A DNA stretch of 29,780 bases, from assembly GCA_019649035.1 (NCBI GenBank), contig BMAT01009902.1, positions 39,460-69,239 on the forward strand, in the 5' to 3' direction. Position 1 is the stretch's first letter; each line of letters begins with the position of its first letter. Origin of the DNA: Elysia marginata (lineage: Eukaryota; Mollusca; Gastropoda; Plakobranchidae). This document shows, one piece after another, positions 25,401 through 29,780 of the stretch. Position numbers and translations under genes: made by a program. Under the pieces are notes generated by a model. The model searched no databases. It was not told the origin of the DNA and saw only the letters and a program-made list of their open reading frames with translations.

Positions 25401-26276
25401 GTCTAAGAGTAGACACAATCTCGTATTTAGTTTAGACGCGCTGGAATTTGTAGAAAATCCAGTAATGACTGGCGTGTTATCTGGTAACCACAAAACAAGC
25501 AATAACTGACTTTTGACAGGGTTTTTTGAGTAGTAAAACATAAAAAATTAGCGAGCGTTATAAATTTTCATAGCTTTTTCCACCATATTTACGTATCTAG
25601 TGATTTAATCCGTTTGAGGGAAGAGTCCAGTACCTGAGCGACGTCTACTGTCATGTTTTCCGCCACAGCTTTAAAGCAGGCACCGTCGTAGTATTCGGCT
25701 CCCGGTAGCACTTCATCACAGGGGTTGCCGATGTCTACAGAAGAAATCAAATACTATAACTATTCAGCCGCAAATATATCGATAAGATAAGATACATTTT
25801 ATTCATCCCACAGGAAATTCGCCTGTGTATCAAGATATTTCATAGAGTTGGTTTTTAACTGCTTTTCTTATTGCCCTTCTTATTTTAATTAGTTAAAATG
25901 GGGAAAACCATAGCAAAAATGGCAATGATAGGAGAAGCGATAACTTTCGTTAACCTTTGTGTGAGAAAGTTTTATATAAGAAGGCAATTATTTATTGTGT
26001 GGACAGTTTGTCCAGTGGTGTCATTTTGCAAAGCGGACATAGTAAAAAGACATCAGGCCAGGATAAATGTCGTGACTTATTGATTTGAAATGGTATAAAG
26101 TGTTTTCAGATATAGCAAAGACATATCGGTGCTAATAAAGTGACTTGATGTTATATATCTGTCAAACTTTTTTTATTATCCTTTGTGATTAAGTTTAAGA
26201 GAATCGGCTTTATAATGCATACAATGTTTGGCTCACCATCACAATCGACCCAAGAATATAATCTATTCTCAAGGCT

Positions 26277-26353
<77 letters not shown>

Positions 26354-27017
26354 CAACGCACACCAGCTCACTATGACGTAAAGAAACAAGAGAACCTTTT
26401 GTTGATACTATTCTATTCAATAAAATAGAAAATTCGCTCTACGTCACCACAAACAAAAGAGTAGCGAGCTTTTGTCACAATCTCTTTCATGTTTAAGGTT
26501 TTCGAAAGCAGAGTTCCTTTTTCTCCAGTCAAACTTAATTGGGGCGGAGAGGGGTTAAGACAGACACACAGGCACGCAACTCTATAGACTAGATTAAGGT
26601 TGCAGAAGTGCAGGCCACACCGCTGAAAGTCAAATGTTCCATACCTGTGCTTCATATTAAGTATTGATTATTTCACCCTATTTGGGAAATTTTTACCTAT
26701 CTTGGCTACATTAAAATGTAAATGAAATAGGTCAATAAAATGCCCATGCACCACTTAGTTCACATTCTCGACGGTTTGGCCTGTCCCCTACAGAGCCTAG
26801 ATTGTAGACTTACACTTCTGACACATTGAAGCGTAAGCGTTAGAGCAATGGCGGTCGTAGATAAGATGTGTGTGATCTATGACCGTGCAGTGTTGGCCGT
26901 CATCAGGTGGGCCAAGTTCTCCCGGATTCGACCAATCTGCATGCATGTTGGCGAGATTGTTATCAGTGAGCCATCGCCACTCGGATGTTTTTGTTTCGTC
27001 AGTGGCTCCAAGCCAAA
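7045..27017 (-). CDS. Spliced gene: C-type lectin / IgGFc-binding-like membrane protein, 5' partial
   Basis: Thirteen minus-strand exons join without a frame break: 26814-27017, 25634-25734, 23972-24056, 21506-21631, 18614-18754, 18102-18272, 17562-17664, 15800-15905, 15024-15179, 13249-13396, 12319-12522, 7784-7962, 7045-7464. Every junction is GT-AG and each exon's end phase matches the next start. The product (about 713 residues visible) reads: half a C-type lectin domain, a second incomplete lectin-like domain, an IgGFc-binding-type domain, a furin-like RKRR site, a Ser/Thr-rich stalk and one C-terminal membrane helix. Known members of these families bind glycans or sit in mucus and adhesive secretions; a surface recognition or adhesion role is my inference. 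Several N-glycosylation sequons (NMT, NNT, NRS, NDT, NFT, NLT, NTS) fit an extracellular protein. The signal peptide and start codon are not in view. Exon boundaries were set by eye from frame and splice signals; no transcript was available. Confidence 0.85.
7784..7962 (-). CDS. Exon 12: end of IgGFc-binding-like domain
   Basis: The acceptor is TTTACCAG|GCACTA and the donor GACCTG|GTAGCG (phase 0). The peptide has TSYEACYFRLSS, then VGPYSLTRPSGEKFAAYMFG and AAACHQLGMNFTA. A final 'y-x-v-x-p-x-g-x-[FY]-x-x-x-x-y-G' strand closes IgGFc-binding domains, and this matches well. Two cysteines and one sequon (NFT) are present. Confidence 0.85.
8175..8500 (+). mobile_element. LINE family A, decayed copy 1 (reverse transcriptase fragment)
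   Basis: The frame reads GTPKGGSLSPTLYTIYLEHA, equivalent to GTPQGDSLSP of the better copy at 22.06 kb; this is the conserved reverse transcriptase block before the active site. At about 8330 the active-site box (YADD elsewhere) appears as YSND, followed by residues matching the stretch after the box (a Lys-Thr-Asp-Lys-Thr turn). Stops at 8298 and later show that the copy is dead. It lies in the intron between exons 12 and 11, antisense to the host gene. Confidence 0.75.
8620..9110. repeat. Imperfect ~490-bp inverted duplication
   Basis: The left arm (about 8620-8850, + strand) and right arm (about 8894-9110, - strand) are diverged copies in opposite orientation around a ~45-bp spacer. Both arms translate to a related ending: LNPQAHKHSAIH on the left, LNPVGHQHFAIH on the right. 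Both start near TGTACCTTC followed by GCA or a one-base variant. The family was not recognised. It could be a foldback element or two copies of an unknown retroelement tail. Confidence 0.6.
9115..10635. other. Intron sequence without recognised element
   Basis: This is part of the 4.36-kb intron between exons 12 and 11. I see no exon with matching phase, no reverse transcriptase or transposase motif, and no tandem array. Short open frames here have no supporting motif. Confidence 0.45.
10640..11700 (-). mobile_element. LINE family C fragment with RNase H domain, frameshifted
   Basis: Minus-strand frames encode the 3' end of a LINE of the type that carries RNase H. In order they read a pre-RNase H linker (PPFGTRTLPHILNPEID), then an RNase H core with AELEGIILAL (catalytic Glu) and IYTDSLSAMQAL (catalytic Asp), then WIPSHVGIPRNEKVDELA (the final His/Asp block). 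The tail region continues with WSDLKPKVNTHLEQLW. The first catalytic Asp, normally in a TDGS motif, falls at a position reading TYCP. A frameshift near 11160-11240 and stops near 11046 and 10919 separate the pieces. The reverse transcriptase part is missing. Confidence 0.8.
11701..12318. other. Intron sequence, nothing recognised
   Basis: The rest of the intron between exons 12 and 11. No element or exon identified. Confidence 0.4.
12319..12522 (-). CDS. Exon 11: IgGFc-binding-like domain, segment 7
   Basis: The acceptor is GACTCCAG|GGGGAG and the donor ACA-G|GTAGGT (phase 1 in and out). The peptide holds GGDNPCTVTLLADHLWTSQY followed by FVHLAEPWTLLPYVYVVVVG, then a strand pair and a His-x-His-Cys. 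In the family this step is 'qllPvs-x-w-g-x-x-y-f-v ... v-x-V-v-a'. Two cysteines (NPC and HEHC) probably pair within the domain. Confidence 0.85.
12523..13248. other. Intron between exons 11 and 10
   Basis: A 726-base AT-rich intron. No repeat family or open domain recognised. Confidence 0.55.
13249..13396 (-). CDS. Exon 10: IgGFc-binding-like domain, segment 6
   Basis: The acceptor is ATTGAAG|GTTCCA and the donor ACA-G|GTGAGT (phase 1). The peptide includes VILLKAGDTFDLELRASGFR, then VTGSKPFYLYARLGG. In IgGFc-binding domains the run 'l-x-x-G-q-x-x-x-l ... G-S-k-P-[IV]-x-V' is the best conserved element, so this exon anchors the domain call. There is no cysteine and no frame break. Confidence 0.87.
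14025..14285 (+). other. Short open frame with CxxCxxC motif, family unknown
   Basis: Between a stop near 14020 and one near 14285 the + strand stays open for about 85 codons. It starts near NWLIHKPFLFDAKRNWLETI and carries ICQKCHLCPKSLRGEEYETH, a Cys-x2-Cys-x2-Cys with a His 11 residues on. It has no start codon at its beginning and directly precedes the LINE A fragment. It may be a zinc-binding piece of a mobile element or chance. Confidence 0.35.
14290..14960 (+). mobile_element. LINE family A, decayed copy 2 (C-terminal part)
   Basis: Broken frames match the 22-kb copy in order. LGTWIRDKEDIK (about 14367) matches its VGSLIGDKEDV block. LESRYCLFWYVLTRDNE (about 14660) matches its ESRWRLFGHILRRDIE. 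EYFVPQGNF (about 14738) matches its AYFVRKGGKF. The 3' end near 14890-14960 matches at DNA level from GAAGCTGCCAAGGCG. Stops and indels show it is dead. It sits in the intron between exons 10 and 9, antisense to the host gene. Confidence 0.72.
15024..15179 (-). CDS. Exon 9: IgGFc-binding-like domain, segment 5
   Basis: The acceptor is CTCCCCAG|CCCTTG and the donor GTGACG|GTAAGG; the exon is exactly 52 codons. The peptide SYDVTFEHVLSTSQVGTNYV matches the family's 'LPpvstwGteYvv' step. PLGYNVKDIFTCVAVYNDT then matches the strand that ends in 'a-x-d-n-T-x-V'. Two N-glycosylation sequons (NRS, NDT) and one cysteine are present. This is one of the clearest IgGFc-binding-type segments. Confidence 0.85.
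15180..15799. other. Intron between exons 9 and 8
   Basis: A 620-base intron without recognised repeats. The + strand frame at 15591-15806 runs into exon 8 and shows no motif. Confidence 0.5.
15800..15905 (-). CDS. Exon 8: IgGFc-binding-like domain, segment 4
   Basis: The acceptor is TTCACCAG|GCCTTG. The first G completes a TGG codon with exon 7, and the donor is CAA-GCA|GTGGGT (phase 0). The peptide has VTFSASITDQSQPFYIDYLSG, then RAPFVHASQA. This corresponds to the family step of a Gln-rich strand, a gly turn and the 'x-P-[FIV]-x-V' strand that closes each half-domain. A second possible donor two to three bases further would break the frame, so the phase 0 site was chosen. Confidence 0.8.
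16147..17384 (-). mobile_element. Mariner-type DNA transposon, nearly full length, dead
   Basis: Inverted ends flank about 1.23 kb. Left from 16149 reads TCGGGTGGCG, an A-rich step, then ACGTCCTCAA; the right end, read inward from 17380, gives TCGGGTAGCC and again ACGTCCTCAA. TA dinucleotides border both ends, as expected for this superfamily. The minus-strand transposase shows the second catalytic Asp in QQDGATAH (16650 region) and the third in LNPMDY. The 37 residues between them point to the DD37D (maT-like) group. Upstream, HGFFGVCWNGKT fits the strand between first and second Asp. Frames are broken near 16690 and no intact start is seen. It lies in the intron between exons 8 and 7. Confidence 0.85.
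17562..17664 (-). CDS. Exon 7: IgGFc-binding-like domain, segment 3
   Basis: The acceptor is AATCCAG|GTATTG and the donor CCA-TG|GTACCA (phase 2). Peptide features are GIGSSGNNTAHLDV, one N-glycosylation sequon, and a strand ending FSIGGFQYQPW. This fits the family's 'N-T-x-[IV]' strand followed by the gel-like repeat of short beta strands. No frame break is present. Confidence 0.8.
17665..18101. other. Intron between exons 7 and 6
   Basis: A 437-base intron; no element recognised. The following intron (18273-18613, 341 bases) is likewise empty. Confidence 0.55.
18102..18272 (-). CDS. Exon 6: IgGFc-binding-like domain, segment 2
   Basis: The acceptor is ATACAG|GTACAC and the donor CTT-G|GTATTT; with the G of exon 5 the junction codon is GGT. 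The sequence TQKRSLLVRSTQPLLATLTV followed by SSLLLPVST matches the family pattern in which 'a string of strand residues, a Ser-x-x-Pro turn, and a ...LPV... strand' precede the 'tEY' strand. In the IgGFc-binding family this is the repeated strand pair near the start of the domain. Confidence 0.8.
18614..18754 (-). CDS. Exon 5: first part of IgGFc-binding-like region
   Basis: A strong pyrimidine tract and ACTGCCAG acceptor precede the exon; it ends at GGA-G|GTCAGA (phase 1). The 47 residues begin near IPEYKHVYLAALP and contain no cysteine. They are rich in Ser, Thr and hydrophobic residues in alternating strand-like pattern, as expected for the N-terminal beta-rich part of an IgGFc-binding domain. 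The assignment rests mainly on position between the lectin exons and the clearer IgGFc-like exon 6, and on matching phases on both sides. Confidence 0.72.
19105..20945 (+). mobile_element. LINE family B, dead reverse transcriptase copy
   Basis: Broken + strand frames follow a LINE reverse transcriptase from palm to thumb. NTFDKVSRKAVWTLLVRHGC (about 19765, the A-box, catalytic Asp preserved) is followed by DGMTSEVLSSGD. At 19925-20110 the expected 'VKQGCVLAPTLF' block is scrambled by a frame change. ITIIIGCKKLIMVESFTYLG lies near 20255, LRSILGMKW near 20520, and SGHVILIKDHCIPKQLLFYD near 20635. Several stops interrupt the frame and I found no intact endonuclease. It occupies the intron between exons 5 and 4 and is the same family as the copy at the right end of the window. 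Confidence 0.78.
20950..21500. other. Intron sequence right of the LINE B copy
   Basis: No open domain or repeat recognised. The boundary of the LINE copy is not clear and could reach a little into this stretch. Confidence 0.4.
21506..21631 (-). CDS. Exon 4: lectin-like domain 2, core strands, C-terminal cysteines missing
   Basis: The acceptor CGAACTAG|GTTCTG restores the codon AGT with exon 3, and the donor is GCG-G|GTAGGG (phase 1). The peptide reads SDVNIALGVTK, then DDKFRWLSTGDQV and DATDWLIETLANAA. These align with the WIGL, WRW and loop-W positions of lectin domain 1. The exon stops where the cysteines of the long loop should follow. It splices in phase straight into the IgGFc-like region, so the second domain looks shortened. 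A missed phase 1-1 exon in the 2.75-kb intron that follows is the alternative. Confidence 0.82.
22033..22978 (+). mobile_element. LINE family A, copy 3, 5'-truncated, with target-site duplication
   Basis: The fragment begins inside the reverse transcriptase: GTPQGDSLSPVLFIIYLEHA (about 22069), then VAYADDVDFVS with the YADD active site intact. Frame shifts follow near 22240 and 22300. KVGSLIGDKEDVERRKQLST, YNCGTWALTQTEEDKLDAFH and SRWRLFGHILRRD then complete the thumb and tail. The DNA repeat TTATGAGTCAA lies exactly at both ends (22022-22032 and 22979-22989), which marks one insertion event. There is no A-rich tail. It sits in the intron between exons 4 and 3. Confidence 0.87.
22990..23971. 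other. Intron sequence between the LINE A copy and exon 3
   Basis: No exon or repeat recognised in this 0.98-kb piece. Confidence 0.45.
23972..24056 (-). CDS. Exon 3: lectin-like domain 2, first helix to second helix
   Basis: The acceptor is GAGAGCAG|GAACG and the donor ATG-A|GTTTTAGT (phase 1). The residues ERCEDMGAFLVEP continue the helix begun in exon 2 (DVAQ-ERC), as in other lectins where the helix cysteine precedes a small-residue turn and a beta strand. FITLFAGM then matches the second helix. This cysteine would normally pair with the last cysteine of the domain, for which I find no candidate downstream. Confidence 0.85.
24057..25633. other. Intron between exons 3 and 2
   Basis: I found no convincing exon. 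The minus-strand frame at 25353-25541 (LNTRLCLLLDPDAFLSHG) looks faintly lectin-like, but it does not splice in phase with exon 2 (see rejected). The + strand frame at 24413-24715 has no known motif. Confidence 0.5.
25634..25734 (-). CDS. Exon 2: start of lectin-like domain 2
   Basis: The acceptor is TCTGTAG|ACATCGG and the donor CAG|GTACTG. With the T left by exon 1, the junction codon is TAC. The peptide carries GNPCDEVLPGAEYYDG followed by ACFKAV and the sequence TVDVAQ, which is the usual opening of a long-form C-type lectin domain (Cys, then C-[FY], then the first helix). The exon ends in phase 0 inside the first helix, and the helix continues exactly at the next exon. Confidence 0.85.
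25778..25838 (-). mobile_element. CR1/L2-type LINE 3' tail fragment
   Basis: Read on the minus strand, a short hairpin (CACAGG/CCTGTG around a 7-base loop) is followed by GGGATGAATAAAATGTATC and a TTATCTTATC end. A hairpin before short tandem repeats of this type is how CR1/L2 LINE ends look. It is at most 60 bases and lies just upstream of exon 2, within the intron between exons 2 and 1. Confidence 0.55.
26279..26349. repeat. Homopolymer T run, 71 bases
   Basis: All bases from 26279 to 26349 are T. On the minus strand this is a poly-A tail inside the host gene's intron. It could be the end of a retroelement inserted on that strand, though I do not recognise the upstream minus-strand sequence. 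The true length is hard to sequence and may be wrong. The reading frames through it are artefacts. Confidence 0.9.
26814..27017 (-). CDS. Exon 1 seen: C-terminal half of C-type lectin domain 1
   Basis: The exon follows a CACACAG acceptor and ends at AAG-T|GTAAGT (phase 1 in, phase 1 out). It encodes about 67 residues with lectin hallmarks: VWLGATDE (the WIGL position), a WRW strand, an ADW, then three cysteines in QHC, DRHC and SMCQK. These match the last two conserved cysteine pairs of the fold. The calcium-site motifs are not canonical: the EPN/QPD position reads within NPGELGPPDD, and the WND position reads YDR. Sugar binding through calcium is therefore uncertain. The N-terminal half of the domain is expected further right on this strand, but I found no exon for it up to 29780. 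Confidence 0.88.
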
Positions 27018-27545
27018 CTGTGTGCAAGAGATATGAACAGAGAGAAGAATTTTAGAATACAGACAAATGGAGATATGGGTGGAGAGAACTTGGTGGCAAG
27101 TTTGATTTGTATAAAAACTAGACCAAAAGGTGTAAACATAACCAAACTGACATTTTGAAAATCTTTTTTTCTTTTCTTGTCTTATTACGCCCCTCCCACC
27201 CCCACCCCCATTCTGAGCCTTCTCTACTCTGAACTCTAGAACCATTGTCTACTCCTATCACCTTTACTCGGTATCTTGTCACCAGTTTACTTCTCCTGCT
27301 CCGTCTTTGTGTACTACGTGCCTTGGTTCTTTTCGATTGGTGTCCATACAATCTAGCCTTCCCCGCCATTGATTATGACGGTACAGTCCTGCAGCTTCGC
27401 TTAATGCTTGAATTTTTAAAAAATTTGCTCAGTTACTAAAACTGACCATCATTCAGTAATTTTATCTGCATAGTTACATTTGTTTCTTAAGACACTCTGC
27501 AATCTTATATGCCCTTTTATGATTGCTCTGTATACTGACAGAAAA
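27018..27545. other. Intron sequence upstream of lectin exon 1, nothing recognised
   Basis: No exon for the first half of lectin domain 1 was found here. The open frames on both strands show no domain. Confidence 0.45.
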
Positions 27546-27905
27546 GCCCCACCTTTATCCTTAGCATATTATGTTAACTACTCGAGCTAGGCCGTCTCTA
27601 TCTTTTATGCTATCTGTTCATTGGTCGGAGTAGACCACCACTATCCTTAGCCTACTGTATTCACTGATCGGGTTGTCAGTTACTATCTGTTCTACTATAA
27701 ATTTCCTGATCGGGCTGGACCGTTCTTGTCTTTTTTCTTGTCTGTTTATTAACAAGAATTTTACTGATTGGGCTGCACCAAGGCCTTGAGCTGTCCCAAG
27801 GCCTAGGGCTGGACAACTGCTATCCTTAACCTATATGCTTACAGACCGGAATGTTTTATCTTCGGTTTACTGACCGGTCTCGACCGCGGTTGCATCAATC
27901 AAACT
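27545..27905. repeat. Degenerate tandem repeat, unit about 43 bases
   Basis: The phrase CTGATCGGGCTGGACC and variants recurs at about 27625, 27663, 27708, 27765 and 27870, with CTATCCTTAGCCTA alternating between. Spacing is near 43 bases for the clearest pair and more irregular to the right. This looks like an old minisatellite that has drifted. Confidence 0.55.
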
Positions 27906-27979
27906 TATGGCCGTTTCTCTCTGGTACTCAGTTCTCAGCTCAACCACGTGACCACTGAACTCCGTCATACAAGTATACT

Positions 27980-28428
27980 GGTGATGGATATGGTTTAGTT
28001 ACAGATGTAATACAGGTACTTTAGATAGGTGAGGTATAGGGTCTAACTTCAGTTATAACAGGTACTATAGCTAGAATGAGGTATAGTGTCTGGCTACAGT
28101 CATAACATTGCTATAGATAGAGTGGCGTATAGGGTCTGGCTAAAATTATAACAAATATTGTAGGTAGAGTGAGATATAGTGTCTGGCTACTGTTATAACA
28201 GTTAATATAGATAGAGTGAGGTATAGGGTCTGGCTACGATTATAACACTTATTGTAGTTAGAGTGAGATATAGTGTCTGGCTACTGTTATAACAGTTACT
28301 ATAGATAGAGTGAGGTATAGGATCTGGCTACGATTATAACACTTATTGTAGTTAGAGTGAGATATAGGGCCTGGCTAAAATTATAACATTTATTGCAGTT
28401 ATAGTGAGGTATAGGCCCTGGCTATTAT
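27980..28428. repeat. Tandem repeat array, 47-bp unit with dimeric pattern
   Basis: About nine to ten units follow the plan AGGTATAGGGTCTGGCTA, a C/A-rich step, ATTATAAC, a TTATTGTAGTTAGAG step. Two unit types alternate: one with GTGTCTGGCTACTGTT, one with GGGTCTGGCTACGATT. The later units are nearly identical as pairs, giving a 94-bp higher-order repeat. It ends directly against the LINE B 5' part. Confidence 0.85.
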
Positions 28429-28431
28429 TAA

Positions 28432-29780
28432 AGCGGTTCCAAAGGTTGTCAAAGCCAGGAGTGGTGCAGGGGATAAGCTCCCTGTATCTACCAAATGCTC
28501 CTAAGGCATGCGTCTCATATAGCCTCTGACAACGAAAGTCCAACTCCTGGCCTGCTCGTGTGGCTTAACTTTAAGCCCGGCGGAACTGCTTCTACTGACA
28601 GGAGAAGGGGCGAAGGCGGGTCTCTGGCGCCTTAAAACCAGATGCTTTGGGCAGATGATGGCTCATGAGCCTGTAAAGCAACTCATCTAGGAGGAGGTAC
28701 TCCGAATTCAAACCAATGGGCAGGTAGGGCTCGACAGCTTTGGATGGCAACCCGCCTAGGAGAGACTGACTCTGATTACAAAGCTACGACTCGAGGACCT
28801 CGTTGTCATCGTCCCAGCTCGCTAGGCCACGGCAAATGAACCTCAAGTTTAAAGGGTGGGGTCAGTTCGCGCGCACTGCACCTCACCATAAAAATCCTCA
28901 GCGCAGGCCAAAGGACCTGTCCATGTCCAACCCTAAAGTCCTGCAGCGATGGGCAAGGGGCGAAAGCGGCAGGTGGAAGATGTCACTGGAAGCCGTAGTC
29001 TCAAACCTGCATGTAGGCGGCTCAGGACTTTGGTCGCTCTGTTGTCGACTTGGAGGCGACGGCAACGCTCGGCAGCATCCTGAGTGACCAGGCAGCCCTT
29101 TCCAGGGAGAGCACTGCCTGCTCCACATGGAGAAGGCGATAGAAAAGGTTCGCTAGACAAAGCTCGTCTCCACTTAACCCAGTTGGCTAATCGCGGTCAA
29201 CGGGCATCTACCTAGCGGTCGAACAAACAAAAAAGTAAACTTAACGGAAAAACAGAGGAACCTAAAAATTGCATGCTGGAACGTCAGGACAATGCTTGAC
29301 AAGACTGGCAGTGATCGTAACGAACGACGCTCTGCCCTCGTGGCACATGAACTATTGCGGCTCAACATAGATATAGCAGCCCTCAGCGAAGTTCGCTTCC
29401 CGGACAAAGGCAGTCTAAATGAGCATGGCGCTGGATATACTCTATACTGGTCTGGGAGACAGCCAGAACAAAGACGAATCTCTGGAGTAGGCATAATGAT
29501 AAAGGATTCTATAGCATCTAAGCTGGAAACACTCTCAACAGGCCATTCAGATCGTATAATGTCCATGCGCCTACCATTAGATAAAAACCAACACCTCACA
29601 CTATTTAGTGTATATGCCCCAACTCTTCAAGCCGAACCTGTGGAAAAAGATAGCTTTTATTCTGAACTAGGCAGACTCTTGACTAACACTCATGCAGGCG
29701 ATAAGGTTCTTATCCTCGGTGACTTCAATGCAAGGGTATGTAGGGACTCAGATACATGGAATGGAATTCTCGGACGACAC
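28432..29780 (+). mobile_element. LINE family B, 5' part with open endonuclease frame, runs off the window
   Basis: About 0.74 kb of 5' non-coding sequence (28432-29175) is followed by a + strand frame that is open from about 29181 to the window end. It encodes an APE-type endonuclease: IACWNVRTMLDK (motif I, with Asn), ALSEVRFPDKGS (catalytic Glu), GYTLYWSG, GVGIMIKD, then VYAPT and ILGDFNARV (final catalytic Asp-Asn). The first ATG in frame is at 29292, so the true start is unclear. The reverse transcriptase lies beyond the window. The frame has no stop in 200 codons, so this copy is young or under little decay. Confidence 0.85.

Noticed and set aside
25353..25541. Possible lectin exon with LNTRLCLLLDPDAF on the minus strand
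   Set aside because: It resembles a lectin strand, but joining it in phase to exon 2 needs the weaker donor near 25575, and its frame then meets a stop with no donor before it. Exon 3 at 23972-24056 fits the same place in phase and in motif.
26151..26428. Poly-Phe and poly-Lys open frames
   Set aside because: They are created by the 71-base T run.
26413..26655. Minus-strand frame after a CACAG acceptor, between exons 1 and 2
   Set aside because: In the phase left by exon 1 it reaches a stop (TAG) before any donor that would suit exon 2. Exon 1 to exon 2 joins directly without it.
28803..29160. Open frames on both strands in the LINE B 5' region
   Set aside because: They are chance frames in GC-richer non-coding LINE sequence; the real open frame begins near 29181.
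1..29780. tRNA, rRNA, CRISPR or bacterial-type operons
   Set aside because: I saw no cloverleaf with intact internal promoter boxes, no rRNA words and no regular spacer array. The window is animal nuclear DNA.

Overview
The window is animal nuclear DNA: AT-rich, with GT-AG introns, decayed LINEs, mariner elements and minisatellites, and no bacterial-style operons. A mollusc, probably a gastropod, is my best guess. This rests on the C-type lectin / IgGFc-binding-like protein content, the LINE families and the AGATCTAGA-rich repeat tract. It is an inference, not a measured identity. The main content is one large spliced gene on the minus strand, from 27017 (5' end missing) down to a stop codon at 7045. 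I could place thirteen coding exons. All twelve junctions keep the reading frame and use GT-AG sites, giving about 713 residues. In protein order they encode: the C-terminal half of a C-type lectin domain (26814-27017); a second lectin-like domain spread over three exons (25634-25734, 23972-24056, 21506-21631) that seems to lack its last two cysteines; an IgGFc-binding-type domain over eight exons (18614-18754 down to 7784-7962); and a last exon with a furin-like RKRR site, a Ser/Thr-rich stalk and a single membrane-spanning helix ending in Val-Lys-Arg (7045-7464). This reads as a cell-surface recognition or adhesion protein that might be shed by cleavage. The signal peptide and the first half of lectin domain 1 must lie to the right of the window or have been missed. 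The introns are swollen by mobile elements. LINE family A has three + strand copies (8.2 kb, 14.3-15.0 kb, 22.0-23.0 kb), and the last is bounded by an 11-bp target-site duplication. LINE family B has a dead reverse transcriptase copy at 19.1-20.9 kb and, at the right end, a copy with an open endonuclease frame running off the window (28.4-29.78 kb). LINE family C, with an RNase H domain, lies on the minus strand at 10.6-11.7 kb. An almost complete but dead mariner with terminal inverted repeats fills 16.15-17.38 kb. There is also an imperfect ~490-bp inverted duplication at 8.6-9.1 kb, a CR1/L2-type LINE 3' tail at 25.78 kb, and a 71-base T run at 26.28 kb. Downstream of the gene (1-7044) I see no convincing gene. 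That stretch holds a decayed mariner remnant at 0.9-1.25 kb, a repeated AGATCTAGA-rich tract at 3.84-4.23 kb and a (GT)10 microsatellite. To the right of the gene are two tandem-repeat arrays (27.55-27.9 kb and 27.98-28.43 kb), then the 5' part of the family B LINE.
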